Notes: a model not told the origin generated them from the letters alone. 64,000 nt of DNA from an uncultured Aquimarina sp. (GCA_947501475.1 CANMWA010000007.1:186001-250000), one strand, 5' to 3'. Numbered from the stretch's first letter, positions 25,483 to 35,475 are shown. Translations and numbers: made by a program.

Positions 25483-27240
25483 ATGCGTGCATTACGCCAT
25501 TTAAACAAATATTTCTTAACCTATAAATACAGACTTCTCATTGGGTTAGTAATTACTATAATTGCTAGAATTTTTTCTACTTTGATCCCTGCAATTGTTG
25601 GAAAATCTGTAGATGTTGTTCAACAATATCTTGATCGTGAAATTACAGATATTAGTGAAGTTAAAAATGGGCTTATTATTAATATTCTTCTTATACTTGG
25701 GGCCTTACTCATTTCGGCATTATTTACTTTTTTAATGCGACAAACTTTTATTGTAGTATCAAGGTTTATTGAGTTTGACCTTAAAAACGAAATTTTTCAA
25801 CATTACGAAAAATTATCCTTAAACTTTTATAAGAAAAACCGAACCGGTGATCTTATGAACCGTATTAGTGAAGATGTTTCTAAAGTTAGAATGTATGTAG
25901 GTCCTGCAATTATGTACAGTGTTAATACAATTACTTTATTTGTTGTCGTGGTTGGGTATATGATTAGTATTGCCCCAGAACTTACCTTATACACTGTTGC
26001 TCCATTACCTATATTGTCTATATCTATATACAAACTTAGTGTAGCCATACATAAACGTAGTACCATTGTACAAGAGTTTTTATCAAAATTAACCACATTT
26101 ACTCAAGAATCTTTTAGTGGTATTAGCGTGATAAAAGCATATGGTATCGAGCCGCAAACACAAGAAAAATTCACCAACTTGTCTAACACAAGTAAAGATA
26201 AAAACCTTGATCTAGCCAAAGTACAAGCCTTATTTTTTCCTTTAATGGTATTACTAATTGGTTTTAGCAACGTGTTAGTAATTTATATCGGTGGTAAACA
26301 ATTTATTGATGGTACTATCGAAGAACTCGGAATCATCGTACAATTTATTTTATATGTCAATATGCTAACATGGCCTGTAGCTACTGTTGGATGGGTAAGT
26401 TCTATTGTACAACAAGCCGAAGCTTCGCAAGTGAGGATAAATGAATTTTTAAGTCAAGAGCCAGAGATCGTCAATACAGTATTCGAAAAAACACCAATTA
26501 TTGGAAATATTAGTTTTAACAATGTTTCTTTTACTTATGATGACACCAATATAACTGCTTTAAAAGACATCAGTTTTGATATTAAAAGCGGAGAAACAAT
26601 TGGTATCATCGGAAAAACAGGATCAGGAAAATCCACGATATTAGATCTGATCGGTAGATTATATGATGTTTCTTCAGGAGAAATAAGAATTGATGGCGTT
26701 CCTGTAAAAGACTTAAATCTAAATGACCTGAGAGAAAGCATAGGATATGTGCCACAAGATGCTTTTTTGTTTAGCGATACTATCAAAAATAATATAAAAT
26801 TTGGCAAAGAAAATGCGTCAGACGAAGAAGTATATGAAGCATCAAAAAATGCAGTTGTTCATAATAATATAGTAGGGTTTAGCAAGAAATACGAAACTAT
26901 TCTTGGAGAGAGAGGGATTACGCTTTCTGGAGGTCAAAAACAAAGAGTATCCATAGCCAGAGCTATTATTAAAAACCCTTCTATTCTACTTTTTGATGAT
27001 TGTTTATCTGCTGTTGATACAGAAACTGAAGAAGAAATCCTGAGTAATCTTAACAAGATTTCTAAAAATAAAACGACTTTTATTGTTAGTCATAGGGTTT
27101 CAACCACAAAAAATGCAGATAAAATTATTGTATTACAAGATGGTAAAATCATCCAGCAAGGTACTCATAATCAGCTAATAGACACAAAAGGATATTATGC
27201 TGATCTTTATTTAAAACAACTAAGTGAAAAAGAAATATGA
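25483..27240 (+). CDS. ABC exporter (fused permease and ATPase)
   Basis: 585 aa half-transporter. Six transmembrane helices in residues about 15-320. The ATPase has Walker A GKTGSGKST, Q-loop YVPQDAFLF, signature LSGGQKQRVSIARA, Walker B ILLFDDCLSAVD and the switch His in FIVSHRVS. This is a lipid- or drug-type exporter (MsbA/BmrA-like). It has no N-terminal C39 peptidase domain, so it is not a classical processor of the double-glycine peptides found later in the window. Substrate unknown. Confidence 0.94.
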   Translation: MRALRHLNKYFLTYKYRLLIGLVITIIARIFSTLIPAIVGKSVDVVQQYLDREITDISEVKNGLIINILLILGALLISALFTFLMRQTFIVVSRFIEFDLKNEIFQHYEKLSLNFYKKNRTGDLMNRISEDVSKVRMYVGPAIMYSVNTITLFVVVVGYMISIAPELTLYTVAPLPILSISIYKLSVAIHKRSTIVQEFLSKLTTFTQESFSGISVIKAYGIEPQTQEKFTNLSNTSKDKNLDLAKVQALFFPLMVLLIGFSNVLVIYIGGKQFIDGTIEELGIIVQFILYVNMLTWPVATVGWVSSIVQQAEASQVRINEFLSQEPEIVNTVFEKTPIIGNISFNNVSFTYDDTNITALKDISFDIKSGETIGIIGKTGSGKSTILDLIGRLYDVSSGEIRIDGVPVKDLNLNDLRESIGYVPQDAFLFSDTIKNNIKFGKENASDEEVYEASKNAVVHNNIVGFSKKYETILGERGITLSGGQKQRVSIARAIIKNPSILLFDDCLSAVDTETEEEILSNLNKISKNKTTFIVSHRVSTTKNADKIIVLQDGKIIQQGTHNQLIDTKGYYADLYLKQLSEKEI

Positions 27241-27319
27241 GTTTTTTTTGTGCGATTAACAATTTTTTTGGATTTTTGAAAGCATCATAACAAATTAATT
27301 AATTTAAGAAATAAGGATT

Positions 27320-27706
27320 ATGAGTGATAATGAAATGATGGAAAAAGAAGAAATTTTCTCAAAAGTTTTGCGAGCAGGAAGAAGAACATATTTCTTTGAT
27401 GTAAGGGCTACCAAGGCAGGAGATTACTATTTGACAATAACAGAGAGTAAAAAATTCACTAACGATGATGGGTCTTTTCATTACAAGAAGCACAAAATCT
27501 ATCTCTATAAAGAAGATTTTACAGGATTCTCTGAGATTCTAAACGAGATGACTTCTTATATCGTTGATCAAAAAGGTGAAGAAGTAATTAGTGAAAGGCA
27601 CCAAAAAGATTATCAAAAATCGTACGAAAAAGATACTACAGAAGCTACTGAAAAAGCAACCGCTTCTACAGAAAGTTTTACAGACGTAAATTTTGACGAC
27701 ATATAA
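27320..27706 (+). CDS. PUR-family nucleic-acid-binding protein (DUF3276)
   Basis: 128 aa. Residues about 10-85 contain EEIFSKVLRAGRRTYFFDVRATKAGDYYLTITESKK and HYKKHKIYLYKEDFTGFSEILNEM (in pieces), the bacterial PUR-alpha-like repeat formerly DUF3276. The C-terminal 40 residues are acidic and Thr-rich (ATEKATASTESFTDVNFDD) and probably disordered. Family members bind ssDNA or RNA, and a cellular role in this phylum is not settled. A strong terminator follows 38 bp downstream. Confidence 0.93.
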   Translation: MSDNEMMEKEEIFSKVLRAGRRTYFFDVRATKAGDYYLTITESKKFTNDDGSFHYKKHKIYLYKEDFTGFSEILNEMTSYIVDQKGEEVISERHQKDYQKSYEKDTTEATEKATASTESFTDVNFDDI

Positions 27707-27744
27707 GACGAACTTAACTATCGAACGTTAAGTTAAAGTTATGC

Positions 27745-27776
27745 AAACCGCTTCATTCTGTGAAGCGGTTTTTTTT
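27745..27776 (+). terminator. Intrinsic terminator after PUR-family gene
   Basis: An 11-bp stem AAACCGCTTCA/TGAAGCGGTTT with a 5-nt loop is followed by a T-run. Confidence 0.93.
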
Positions 27777-27809
27777 ATATTCACAAAGATTAAAAATAAC
27801 TCACCAGAA

Positions 27810-30323
27810 ATGAAATATATCTTTACGATTTCTTTAGTTCTATTAGGACTTATATCACAAGCACAAAATAACCCTTCTTTAGCATATTATCTTCCAAAAA
27901 ACATTACCTATAATCCAAATATTCCAACTCCACAAAGTGTCCTAGGCTTTGTTCCTGGAAAATGGCATGTCTCTCACGACAAATTAGTAAACTATATGAA
28001 AGATCTTGCTAAGGCTTCACCAAGGATAACTATTGAAGATCGAGGGAAAACTTTTGAAGATCGCCCAATATTATTATTAACTATCACTTCAGAAAAAAAT
28101 CATCAAAACCTTGAACAAATTCGAAGTAAACACATACAACTTACAGAAAACACATCAAATACTGTAGATATAGAGAATTTGCCAGCTGTAGTGTACCAAG
28201 GCTTTTCTATTCATGGCAATGAACCTAGTGGAGCTAATGCAGGACTAGTGACAGCTTATCACCTAGCAGCAGCTCAAGGGTCAGAAATTGAAAATCTTCT
28301 AGACAATACTGTTATCTTATTTGATCCTTCATTTAATCCAGATGGTTTGCAACGTTTTGCATATTGGGCAAACACGAACAAAAGTAAAAACATTAGTTCT
28401 GATCCCCAAGACAGAGAATATAGTGAAGTATGGCCAGGAGGTCGTACAAATCATTACTGGTTTGACATGAATAGAGACTGGTTACCAGTGCAATTACCAG
28501 AATCAAGAGCTCGTATAAAAACCTACCATCAATGGTATCCCAATATTCTTACCGATCATCATGAGATGGGTTCTAATAGCACATTTTTTTTTCAACCAGG
28601 AATACAATCAAGAACACACCCTTTAACCCCAAAATTAAATCAAGAATTAACTAAAAAAATTGCTAACTATCACGCCAAAGCATTAGATAATCTTGGTTCA
28701 TTATATTATACTGAAGAGAATTTTGATGATTTTTATTATGGTAAAGGATCTACCTTTCCAGATATTAATGGCGGAATAGGGATTTTGTTTGAACAGGGAA
28801 GCTCAAGAGGGCACGCTCAACAAACAGCTAATGGATTACTTACTTTTCCCTTTACTATAAGAAATCAATTCACTGCAACGCTTTCTACATTAGAAGCTGC
28901 AATAGCAATGCGTAAAGAATTATTGCAATACAAACGCGATTTTTATAACAATGCACGAAAAGAAGCTTCTAATAATTTTTACATCTTCGGAAACGAAAAA
29001 GATGCTGCTTCTACCTACCATCTGGCAGAAATTCTGAAAAGACATCATATTAAGTTTTATGAGCCCAAGCAAGACATAACATCTGAAAACAAAACATACA
29101 AAAAAGAATACAGCTACATAGTACCCACAAATCAACGTCAAAGTAGATTAATAAAAGCCATTTTCGAAAAGAGAACGGCATTTCAAGACAGTCTTTTTTA
29201 TGACATTTCTGCATGGACATTTCCTTTGGCTTTTAATTTGGATTATAGCGACAAAATATCGCTATCAAATCAAGGAAATGAAGTATCAAATCTTACGCAC
29301 AGAAAAACAAGTACAGTACAACAAAGTAAGTATGCATATCTAATGCAATGGCACGAGTACTATACTCCAAAAGCGTTGTATCAAATCTTAACCAAAGGAT
29401 TGCGTGCTAAAGTAGGTATGAAACCATTTTCTTTAGAAAAAAATGACTATGACTATGGCACTATTATGATTCCTGTGCAAAATCAAAGATTAAGTACTAA
29501 GGAATTACATCAATTTATGAAAAAAATAGCATCAGATAATCATGTTGATATAACTGCAGTATCTACAGGTTTAACTAGAGGTATAGATTTGGGAAGTAAC
29601 CAATTTAAAACATTATCAATACCAAAAATAGGCCTATTTACTGGTTCAGGGATCACGCCTTATGATGCTGGAGAGATATGGCATTTGATGGATCAACGGT
29701 ATAATATTCCTATTACAAAACTAAAAACAGATAATTTTAATAAAATAGATTTCTCAAAATACACACATTTAATTCTTCCGAATAGTTGGGAACAGAGTTT
29801 TTCTAAAGATAAAGCTGAAAGATTAAAAACATGGGTTCGTAACGGCGGAACCCTTATAGGATACAGAAATGCAGCGCAGTTTTTTGCTACTAACGAACTC
29901 ATGAAAATCGAGTTTACTAAACCCGAAAATGATGCAAAAAATATTTCTTTTGAACAAAAAGGTGATTTCTCTGGTGCGCAAGTAATTGGTGGAGCTATTT
30001 TTGAAGCAAAAATTGATCGTTCACACCCGATTAATTTTGGATATAAAAACAATAAAATATCGCTATTTAGAAACACAAGATTATTTATAAAACCTGATAA
30101 ACAGAGTTACAACAACCCCATACAATACACCAAAAAACCTTTATTAAGCGGTTATATTAGCAAAAAGAACTTAGATTCTTTATCAGGTACAGTCCCTTTC
30201 AGACATAATGATCTTGGAAAAGGTAATATCATCCTATTTACAGACAATACTAATTTTAGAGCCTTTTGGTATGGTACTAATAAATTATTAATGAATGCTA
30301 TCTTTTTTAGTGATGAAATGTAA
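27810..30323 (+). CDS. M14-family zinc carboxypeptidase, secreted
   Basis: 837 aa from the ATG at 27810, which gives a clean signal peptide (about 1-18, ending SQAQ). An upstream ATG at 27741 falls in the terminator of the previous gene and is rejected. Zinc residues fit HGNEPSGANAGL (His and Glu) and TDHHEMG (third ligand); the catalytic Glu is probably in GILFEQGSSRG. The peptidase domain covers about residues 55-390. The remaining half is of unknown function, with a Rossmann-like, class I amidotransferase-like segment (ILPNSWEQSFSKDKAERLKTWVRNGGTLIGY in pieces). Probably periplasmic or extracellular peptide degradation. Confidence 0.9.
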   Translation: MKYIFTISLVLLGLISQAQNNPSLAYYLPKNITYNPNIPTPQSVLGFVPGKWHVSHDKLVNYMKDLAKASPRITIEDRGKTFEDRPILLLTITSEKNHQNLEQIRSKHIQLTENTSNTVDIENLPAVVYQGFSIHGNEPSGANAGLVTAYHLAAAQGSEIENLLDNTVILFDPSFNPDGLQRFAYWANTNKSKNISSDPQDREYSEVWPGGRTNHYWFDMNRDWLPVQLPESRARIKTYHQWYPNILTDHHEMGSNSTFFFQPGIQSRTHPLTPKLNQELTKKIANYHAKALDNLGSLYYTEENFDDFYYGKGSTFPDINGGIGILFEQGSSRGHAQQTANGLLTFPFTIRNQFTATLSTLEAAIAMRKELLQYKRDFYNNARKEASNNFYIFGNEKDAASTYHLAEILKRHHIKFYEPKQDITSENKTYKKEYSYIVPTNQRQSRLIKAIFEKRTAFQDSLFYDISAWTFPLAFNLDYSDKISLSNQGNEVSNLTHRKTSTVQQSKYAYLMQWHEYYTPKALYQILTKGLRAKVGMKPFSLEKNDYDYGTIMIPVQNQRLSTKELHQFMKKIASDNHVDITAVSTGLTRGIDLGSNQFKTLSIPKIGLFTGSGITPYDAGEIWHLMDQRYNIPITKLKTDNFNKIDFSKYTHLILPNSWEQSFSKDKAERLKTWVRNGGTLIGYRNAAQFFATNELMKIEFTKPENDAKNISFEQKGDFSGAQVIGGAIFEAKIDRSHPINFGYKNNKISLFRNTRLFIKPDKQSYNNPIQYTKKPLLSGYISKKNLDSLSGTVPFRHNDLGKGNIILFTDNTNFRAFWYGTNKLLMNAIFFSDEM

Positions 30324-30329
30324 TACAGG

Positions 30330-31202
30330 TTATTTGGTAATCATGTTTCTAAACTCATAATAGTGGGATAATACTTCTTGCGGAGCTTCGACTTGTGGAT
30401 AGTGGCCAATTTCTTCTAGTACAATAACATCAGCATTGGGCACAATTTCTTGATAAAATTCGGCCATGTGTTTTCCAGAAATAGGGTCACACCCACCGTC
30501 AATAAGTCGCTTTGGCATATTGGTATATTGTATAGCCTCACGCCACCTAATCTTATACGTATCCCTTTCTGTAAGGTACTTGATAAGTTTAGGAATCACA
30601 TCCTTACCAGAATTATAATCTATTACTTCCCAAAATTCATCAATTTCTTGTTCACTAGCCTGGGTATTTTTCCCAAATATCTTTTTGAAATTCTTAGCAA
30701 GTGTATTTCTACCCATAAAATGTTTTAGAATAGTCCCAAAAGGAGTTAATAACATTCTTTGCGTAAGTGTAGGAAAATTAGTCTCAGGAAACATACCTCC
30801 ATTTAAAAAACAAACTGATTTAATCTCAAATTCATAATTCTTATCTTCTTTAGATCTTGCTAACATTTCCTGCACAACAGTATCCCCATAATCATGAGCA
30901 AAAATATGAAATGAAGACAAGTTTTTTTCTTTAAGAAAAGTTTCCCACAAGTCGACTTGAGCTGCAATAGTATATTTAAAATCTTTTGGTTTTGAAGAAA
31001 ATCCAAACCCCATCATATCTAGTGTATAAACTTCATATTTTTCAGTAAGTGAACTCCAAATTTTCTCCCAATCCCATGAGGAAGTTGGAAAACCATGCAC
31101 AAGAATTAACGGTACTCCTTTTCCATCTCGTTTATAAAATATTTGATATTTCTCTTTATACTCAAAATAAGAACCTGAGTTTTTCCAGTCTTTTAAAGCC
31201 AT
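30330..31202 (-). CDS. Alpha/beta hydrolase (MEST/epoxide hydrolase-like)
   Basis: 290 aa. Oxyanion motif LVHGFPTSSWDW (about 34-45). The nucleophile elbow is FAHDYGDTVVQEML, so the nucleophile is Asp as in epoxide hydrolases and haloalkane dehalogenases. The elbow closely resembles the mesoderm-specific transcript (MEST) group. Catalytic His is in EEIGHYPQVEAP. Substrate unknown. It is 1 bp from the Mpo1-like gene upstream, thus co-transcribed, and converges with the M14 peptidase across 6 bp. Confidence 0.9.
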   Translation of the reverse strand: MALKDWKNSGSYFEYKEKYQIFYKRDGKGVPLILVHGFPTSSWDWEKIWSSLTEKYEVYTLDMMGFGFSSKPKDFKYTIAAQVDLWETFLKEKNLSSFHIFAHDYGDTVVQEMLARSKEDKNYEFEIKSVCFLNGGMFPETNFPTLTQRMLLTPFGTILKHFMGRNTLAKNFKKIFGKNTQASEQEIDEFWEVIDYNSGKDVIPKLIKYLTERDTYKIRWREAIQYTNMPKRLIDGGCDPISGKHMAEFYQEIVPNADVIVLEEIGHYPQVEAPQEVLSHYYEFRNMITK

Positions 31203-31203
31203 A

Positions 31204-31668
31204 TTATTTTTTTCCGAACATTTTTTGGATCACCCATGCTGGTCCTATTAACAAAAACTGAAGGTCTTTTAAAAAAGAAGGTTTTTGTCCTTCAATTTTA
31301 TGTCCATAAAACTGCCCCACCCATGCTATAGCAAAAATAGCTAATGATACTATCCACAAAGGTGCATATAGACCAATATAGTAATTACCAACAATACAAA
31401 TTGCAGAAAAAATTAAAATCTGAAAAGCCATCTTAATAGATAAGCGTACGTAAAAAAACAATAGCAATAGCAAAACTACAAATGCCCAATTTTCGATAAA
31501 CGGGTTTACCCCAGGTACTATCGAGGCTATTATACCATTTGGAATGCTCATTAACAAACCAACAATAGAGAAAAATATCGCTGGGACACATATAAAATGA
31601 ATTGCAATATTTGTTTTATTTTGGTGGCTCACAGCATATTCTTTAAACCAATTTTCTAATGTTTTCAT
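31204..31668 (-). CDS. Mpo1-like (DUF962) membrane protein
   Basis: 154 aa from the ATG at 31668. A longer frame upstream would overlap the divergent gene and is rejected. Four hydrophobic helices. The conserved His pattern of Mpo1/YGL010w proteins is visible: SHQNKTNIAIHFICVP near the N-terminus and QFYGHKIEGQKPSF near the C-terminus. Yeast Mpo1 is an Fe(II) dioxygenase acting on 2-hydroxy fatty acids (literature), so alpha-oxidation of hydroxylated lipids is a reasonable inference. It pairs with the alpha/beta hydrolase downstream. Confidence 0.85.
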   Translation of the reverse strand: MKTLENWFKEYAVSHQNKTNIAIHFICVPAIFFSIVGLLMSIPNGIIASIVPGVNPFIENWAFVVLLLLLFFYVRLSIKMAFQILIFSAICIVGNYYIGLYAPLWIVSLAIFAIAWVGQFYGHKIEGQKPSFLKDLQFLLIGPAWVIQKMFGKK

Positions 31669-31756
31669 AAAGTTGAATTTAGTTGTAACTAAGGTAATAA
31701 TTTTTAGACTTATACTATAGAAATTTGTAATTTGGATTCTTCTAATACTTGAGAAT

Positions 31757-32314
31757 ATGGCACGCACTCCTTCAAATATGTTACCTCTAGGCACTATCGC
31801 ACCAGATTTTACATTAATCGATGCAATTACTAATAATCCAATCTCATTAAAAGATGTCAAAGGCGAAAAAGGTACCATGATTATGTTTATCTGTAATCAT
31901 TGTCCTTTTGTTATTCATGTAAATGAAGAAATTGTAAGAATTGCTAATGACTATAGAGCTCAAGGGTTTGGTTTTGTTGCAATAAGCAGTAATGACATCG
32001 AAAAATACCCACAAGACGCTCCAGAGCACATGTGGAAAACAGCTCAAAAAAATAATTATACATTTCCATATTTATTTGACAAAACTCAAGAAATAGCCAA
32101 AATATACGATGCAGCTTGTACTCCTGATTTTTATGTATTCGATGCCGAGTTAAAACTTATTTACAGAGGTCAACTAGACGACTCAAGACCAGGTAATGGA
32201 ATACCTGTAAACGGTCGAGATATACGACAGGCACTAGATGCAGTGCTACGCAACGCAAAAGTTTCTGAGGATCAAAAACCAAGTATTGGTTGTAATATAA
32301 AATGGAAGGAATAA
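31757..32314 (+). CDS. Thioredoxin-family / AhpC-TSA-like protein
   Basis: 185 aa, no signal peptide. The redox motif is CNHCPFV (about residues 50-56), typical of a thioredoxin-fold subgroup annotated as thioredoxin family or redoxin. FVAISSNDIEKYPQDAPEHM and ACTPDFYVFDAELKLIYRGQLDDSRPGNG (in pieces) are also typical. A cytosolic peroxidase or disulfide role is likely, and a substrate is not known. The GNAT gene follows 3 bp later, indicating an operon. Confidence 0.9.
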   Translation: MARTPSNMLPLGTIAPDFTLIDAITNNPISLKDVKGEKGTMIMFICNHCPFVIHVNEEIVRIANDYRAQGFGFVAISSNDIEKYPQDAPEHMWKTAQKNNYTFPYLFDKTQEIAKIYDAACTPDFYVFDAELKLIYRGQLDDSRPGNGIPVNGRDIRQALDAVLRNAKVSEDQKPSIGCNIKWKE

Positions 32315-32317
32315 AAT

Positions 32318-32845
32318 ATGAATACTGAAGTTGTCTTCAAAAAATGCAATACTAATGATATAAACCAACTGATAGATGTTAGTCAACAATTTTACCCAAA
32401 ACATTATGCTCATATCTGGAAAAATGAAGATACTAGCTATTATATAAATTTAAGTTTTACTCGAAAAGCTTTTGAAAAAGATTTTGAAGTTGATAATATC
32501 ATTTATTTTTTAATTCAAAAACAAAACAAGAACCTTGGGTTATTAAAAATTAGAAAGTATCAAGAAATTGACATTTATAATAACAATGAAGCTCTACAAC
32601 TAGAAAAAATATATCTTTTAAAAGAATCTACAGGTTTAGGAATTGGTAAAAAAGGGGTAGAATTTGTAAAACAATATGCGAATGACTTACAAAAAAAAGT
32701 AATTTGGCTTGATGTTATGACTACAAGTCCTGCTCTTTTATTCTATCAAAAAATGGGATTCAAGACTATATCTTTTTATAGTTTGGATTACCCTGGATTA
32801 AAAGATGGATATCGAGAAATGCAAAGGATGATATTGCCTATTTAA
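32318..32845 (+). CDS. GNAT-family N-acetyltransferase
   Basis: 175 aa. The acetyl-CoA pyrophosphate loop appears as STGLGIGKKGVEFV (about residues 108-121). LQLEKIYLL is the preceding strand and ALLFYQKMGFKTI the C-terminal motif B. Acceptor unknown. Co-transcribed with the redox protein upstream. Its end overlaps the convergent YfiT-like gene by 4 bp. Confidence 0.9.
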   Translation: MNTEVVFKKCNTNDINQLIDVSQQFYPKHYAHIWKNEDTSYYINLSFTRKAFEKDFEVDNIIYFLIQKQNKNLGLLKIRKYQEIDIYNNNEALQLEKIYLLKESTGLGIGKKGVEFVKQYANDLQKKVIWLDVMTTSPALLFYQKMGFKTISFYSLDYPGLKDGYREMQRMILPI

Positions 32846-33366
32846 GGTAATAATCCAGCAACAATTTTTAAATGAGCTAAATGATGATTACCATGCCATG
32901 CATAAATTCCGATATCCTCGGCCAAAGAAATAGTCACATTACCTTCGGGGTGTATAAATTCTTTTTCAAGATCATTAGTAGTTAACCCTTTAAGAAAGTA
33001 TACCCATTTTGCATGCAATGCACCAAGAAGGTCCAAGGATAATTGTATTGGAGCTGATTTTGCGTCAAATAATTCAGCCCATAGTTGTTCTTGATAAGCC
33101 TTGATAAGAGGTTTGTTTTCGGTCATAGCCCATTTAAAACGAATATATCCATGATGATGACTATCATGAATATGGTGTATTACCTGTCTGGCTGTCCAAC
33201 CCTCATTTCTATATGGTGTTTCTAATTGTTTTTCAGTAAAGCTAGAAGCAATAGATATTACTTTATTAGGTAGTTCTTCAATATCAAATATCCAATTCTT
33301 TATATGATCATCAGTAATAACATCTGGGCATTCGAATTTACCGATAGGATACCTAAGATCTATCAT
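32842..33366 (-). CDS. YfiT-like DinB-fold protein
   Basis: 174 aa. It begins LRYPIGKFECPDVITDDHIKNWI, followed by EGWTARQVIHHIHDSHHHGYIRFKWAMTENKP (in pieces) and the C-terminal IYAWHGNHHLAHL. These His clusters match the nickel/zinc site of Bacillus YfiT and bacillithiol S-transferase-type proteins, so a thiol-conjugation role is plausible. Distinct from the DinB gene at 1162-1698. The gene upstream (33378-34175) is 11 bp away. Confidence 0.9.
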   Translation of the reverse strand: MIDLRYPIGKFECPDVITDDHIKNWIFDIEELPNKVISIASSFTEKQLETPYRNEGWTARQVIHHIHDSHHHGYIRFKWAMTENKPLIKAYQEQLWAELFDAKSAPIQLSLDLLGALHAKWVYFLKGLTTNDLEKEFIHPEGNVTISLAEDIGIYAWHGNHHLAHLKIVAGLLP

Positions 33367-33377
33367 ATCTGTATTAA

Positions 33378-34175
33378 TTAATCAATTTTTGCATATACAA
33401 ACTCTTCTTTCGAAGAAAGATCTCTAAGGGCAAGTACATTTTCATTAATATCTTCAATTTTATAGCGATATGTACGATCATCCATAGGAAAAAAACAAAC
33501 AAGAGTATCATCTTCTATTCTTGTTTTTAATCGATTAGCAAATCTGCCATCATAAAAATTGAATCGTATTGTTCCTTCAAAAATTATATAATCTTCAGTA
33601 TTTTGCACATAAGCCCACTTGCCTTGTAATGCCTCGTATGTATCCCTATTATAAAACTTATTATCTAGTAAGGATTTCATCTTTTCTGCATACTCCAAGA
33701 AATTTTCTTCGAGAGCTACCTCATCTAATGCGTATCCAACAGTTTCTTTCTTAATTTCATTCCCGTTATTGAAGTAATGCATAGACTCATACTTTGTAAA
33801 AGATTTAGAATAATCTAGTGTCTTTTGACCGTTAGTATTCGTTGACGTAAGATATGGTCTTTGTTTATAGTTAACATATATTAATTGATCATTCCAGAAA
33901 TAGAATGTAGTTAATACATCTGCTATTCTAGTACCTACTTTACGAGTAATTTTTTTGAGCCGTTCGTGCTCATAATATCCATTAAGCTCTGCTCCATGGT
34001 CTGCCATTTTATCCAAAAACTCTTCTGGATCTAAATAAAATGTATCAAACTCGATATATCCATCAATAATCTCCATTTGATCTTTGATGTTTACCAATAT
34101 ATCTTCATCACTTTCTTGACTAAAAGAGAAGTTTGTTATACATAAAACAATAAAAGTTGTTAGCGTCTTCTTCAT
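33378..34175 (-). CDS. Secreted protein of unknown function
   Basis: 265 aa with a signal peptide (about residues 1-19, ending FSFSQ). No family recognised. It has an early acidic helical part, a central YFWNDQLIYVNYKQRPYL strand pair, and a C-terminal beta-rich domain (about 185-265; LQGKWAYVQNTEDYIIFEG to LALRDLSSKEEFVYAKID) that resembles a lipocalin-like strand meander in general form only. Probably periplasmic. It is transcribed with the YfiT-like gene 11 bp downstream. Confidence 0.75.
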   Translation of the reverse strand: MKKTLTTFIVLCITNFSFSQESDEDILVNIKDQMEIIDGYIEFDTFYLDPEEFLDKMADHGAELNGYYEHERLKKITRKVGTRIADVLTTFYFWNDQLIYVNYKQRPYLTSTNTNGQKTLDYSKSFTKYESMHYFNNGNEIKKETVGYALDEVALEENFLEYAEKMKSLLDNKFYNRDTYEALQGKWAYVQNTEDYIIFEGTIRFNFYDGRFANRLKTRIEDDTLVCFFPMDDRTYRYKIEDINENVLALRDLSSKEEFVYAKID

Positions 34176-34391
34176 ATTTATAACTTAATCCCCTGCCCCT
34201 AATTTAAAAATATAATTGAAAATAACGCAATTATCAATTGAAAATCCTAACTTTTTGCGATAAACTTAATAAAAGCAATGTAATGATTTTAAATTAGATA
34301 GAAATGGGGTCACTAAATAATAATTTCAAAAACTATATATCATAAAGTGTACCATTTATATTTTTAACACATATTACCATTGTCTTTTCAT

Positions 34392-34425
34392 AAAAAAAGC
34401 CTCTAAACAACTGTTTAGAGGCCTT
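34392..34425 (-). terminator. Intrinsic terminator after cyclophilin-FKBP gene
   Basis: A 10-bp perfect stem (CCTCTAAACA/TGTTTAGAGG) is followed on the minus strand by T7, 20 bp past the stop codon at 34445. Confidence 0.9.
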
Positions 34426-34444
34426 ATATAATATTTTTAAGGAA

Positions 34445-35377
34445 TTATTTTACATCCACTAATTCAACATCAAAAATAAGTGTTGCATCTGGCGGAATTA
34501 CTCCTCCTGCTCCTGCTGCTCCATACCCTAGATAAGGCGGTATAACAAAACGAGCCTTATCACCAACTTGTAATAAAGCGATCCCTTCATCCCATCCAGG
34601 AATCACATGCCCCATACCCAATGGAAAATCGATAGGTTCATTACGCTTATATGATGAATCAAATACGGTACTATCTGTTAAACTTCCTTTATAATGCACA
34701 GAGACTGTTTTACCTTTTTCTGCTTTTACACCATCTCCTTTTTGAATTATTTGATAACGCAATCCACTATCGGTTTTATCAAATCCAGCAGCAAGTTCTT
34801 CTAACAAGTCTTCGGCTTTTTTCTTGGAAGCAGCTTCTCTTTCTGCTTTGGCGCCATTAAATTTTCTAAATGTTTCTGTAGCATTAAAGTTCTCGGCATC
34901 AGCCCCTACTCTTATGATCTCTACTGTATCGATAACATCTCCTTGAGCAACACTATTAACCACATCTTGTCCTTCTACTACTTTACCAAATACAGTATGC
35001 TTACCATCTAACCAAGATGTCTCTACATGAGTAATAAAAAACTGACTACCATTTGTTCCTGGACCAGCATTAGCCATTGACAATACACCAGGAGCATCAT
35101 GCTTTAAATCTGGATGAATTTCATCATCAAATTGATATCCAGGACCACCAGCACCTGTGCCTTGAGGGTCCCCACCTTGAATCATAAAATCAGCGATCAC
35201 TCGGTGAAATGTAAGTCCATTATAATAAGGTTTCCCTTGTGGTATTGCTTCATTGTCTATGTTTCCTTCGGCAAGGCCAACAAAGTTACCTACAGTACCC
35301 GGCGTTTTTTGATACTCGAGGTTAATAAGAATACTTCCTTTTGTAGTATTGAATTTTGCGTATAATCCGTCTTGCAT
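34445..35377 (-). CDS. Dual peptidyl-prolyl isomerase: cyclophilin-FKBP fusion
   Basis: 310 aa with two different PPIase domains. Residues about 8-150 are a cyclophilin: [33 protein letters not shown] (in pieces), [25 protein letters not shown]. Residues about 195-310 are an [65 protein letters not shown]. This order (cyclophilin first) is the CFBP form of the dual-family immunophilins known from flavobacteria. No signal peptide, so cytosolic. A -7 box is at 35414-35421. Confidence 0.95.
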   Translation of the reverse strand: MQDGLYAKFNTTKGSILINLEYQKTPGTVGNFVGLAEGNIDNEAIPQGKPYYNGLTFHRVIADFMIQGGDPQGTGAGGPGYQFDDEIHPDLKHDAPGVLSMANAGPGTNGSQFFITHVETSWLDGKHTVFGKVVEGQDVVNSVAQGDVIDTVEIIRVGADAENFNATETFRKFNGAKAEREAASKKKAEDLLEELAAGFDKTDSGLRYQIIQKGDGVKAEKGKTVSVHYKGSLTDSTVFDSSYKRNEPIDFPLGMGHVIPGWDEGIALLQVGDKARFVIPPYLGYGAAGAGGVIPPDATLIFDVELVDVK

Positions 35378-35413
35378 AACAGCGTTGTTTTAAGCGTTTT
35401 AATTTTTGAGCTG

Positions 35414-35421
35414 CAAAGATA
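35414..35421 (-). promoter_or_regulatory. -7 box (TATCTTTG) of cyclophilin-FKBP gene
   Basis: Exact TAnnTTTG on the minus strand, 37 bp before the start codon, in a 98-bp region divergent with the GG-motif peptide gene. Confidence 0.55.
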
Positions 35422-35475
35422 AGTAATTGGTTATGGTTTGCTATATTTATTCTCTAATCTTAAAGAAATTTTATC

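Noticed and set aside
25483..27240. ABC exporter as the processor of the GG-leader peptides
   Set aside because: It has no N-terminal C39 peptidase domain and lies far from the peptide genes. Nothing links the two.
27741..27809. Upstream ATG for the M14 peptidase
   Set aside because: It lies within the terminator hairpin of the preceding gene and would hide the signal peptide.
31669..31878. N-terminal extension of the Mpo1-like gene
   Set aside because: The 70 extra residues overlap the divergent redoxin gene and its promoter region, and the family begins at MKTLENWF.
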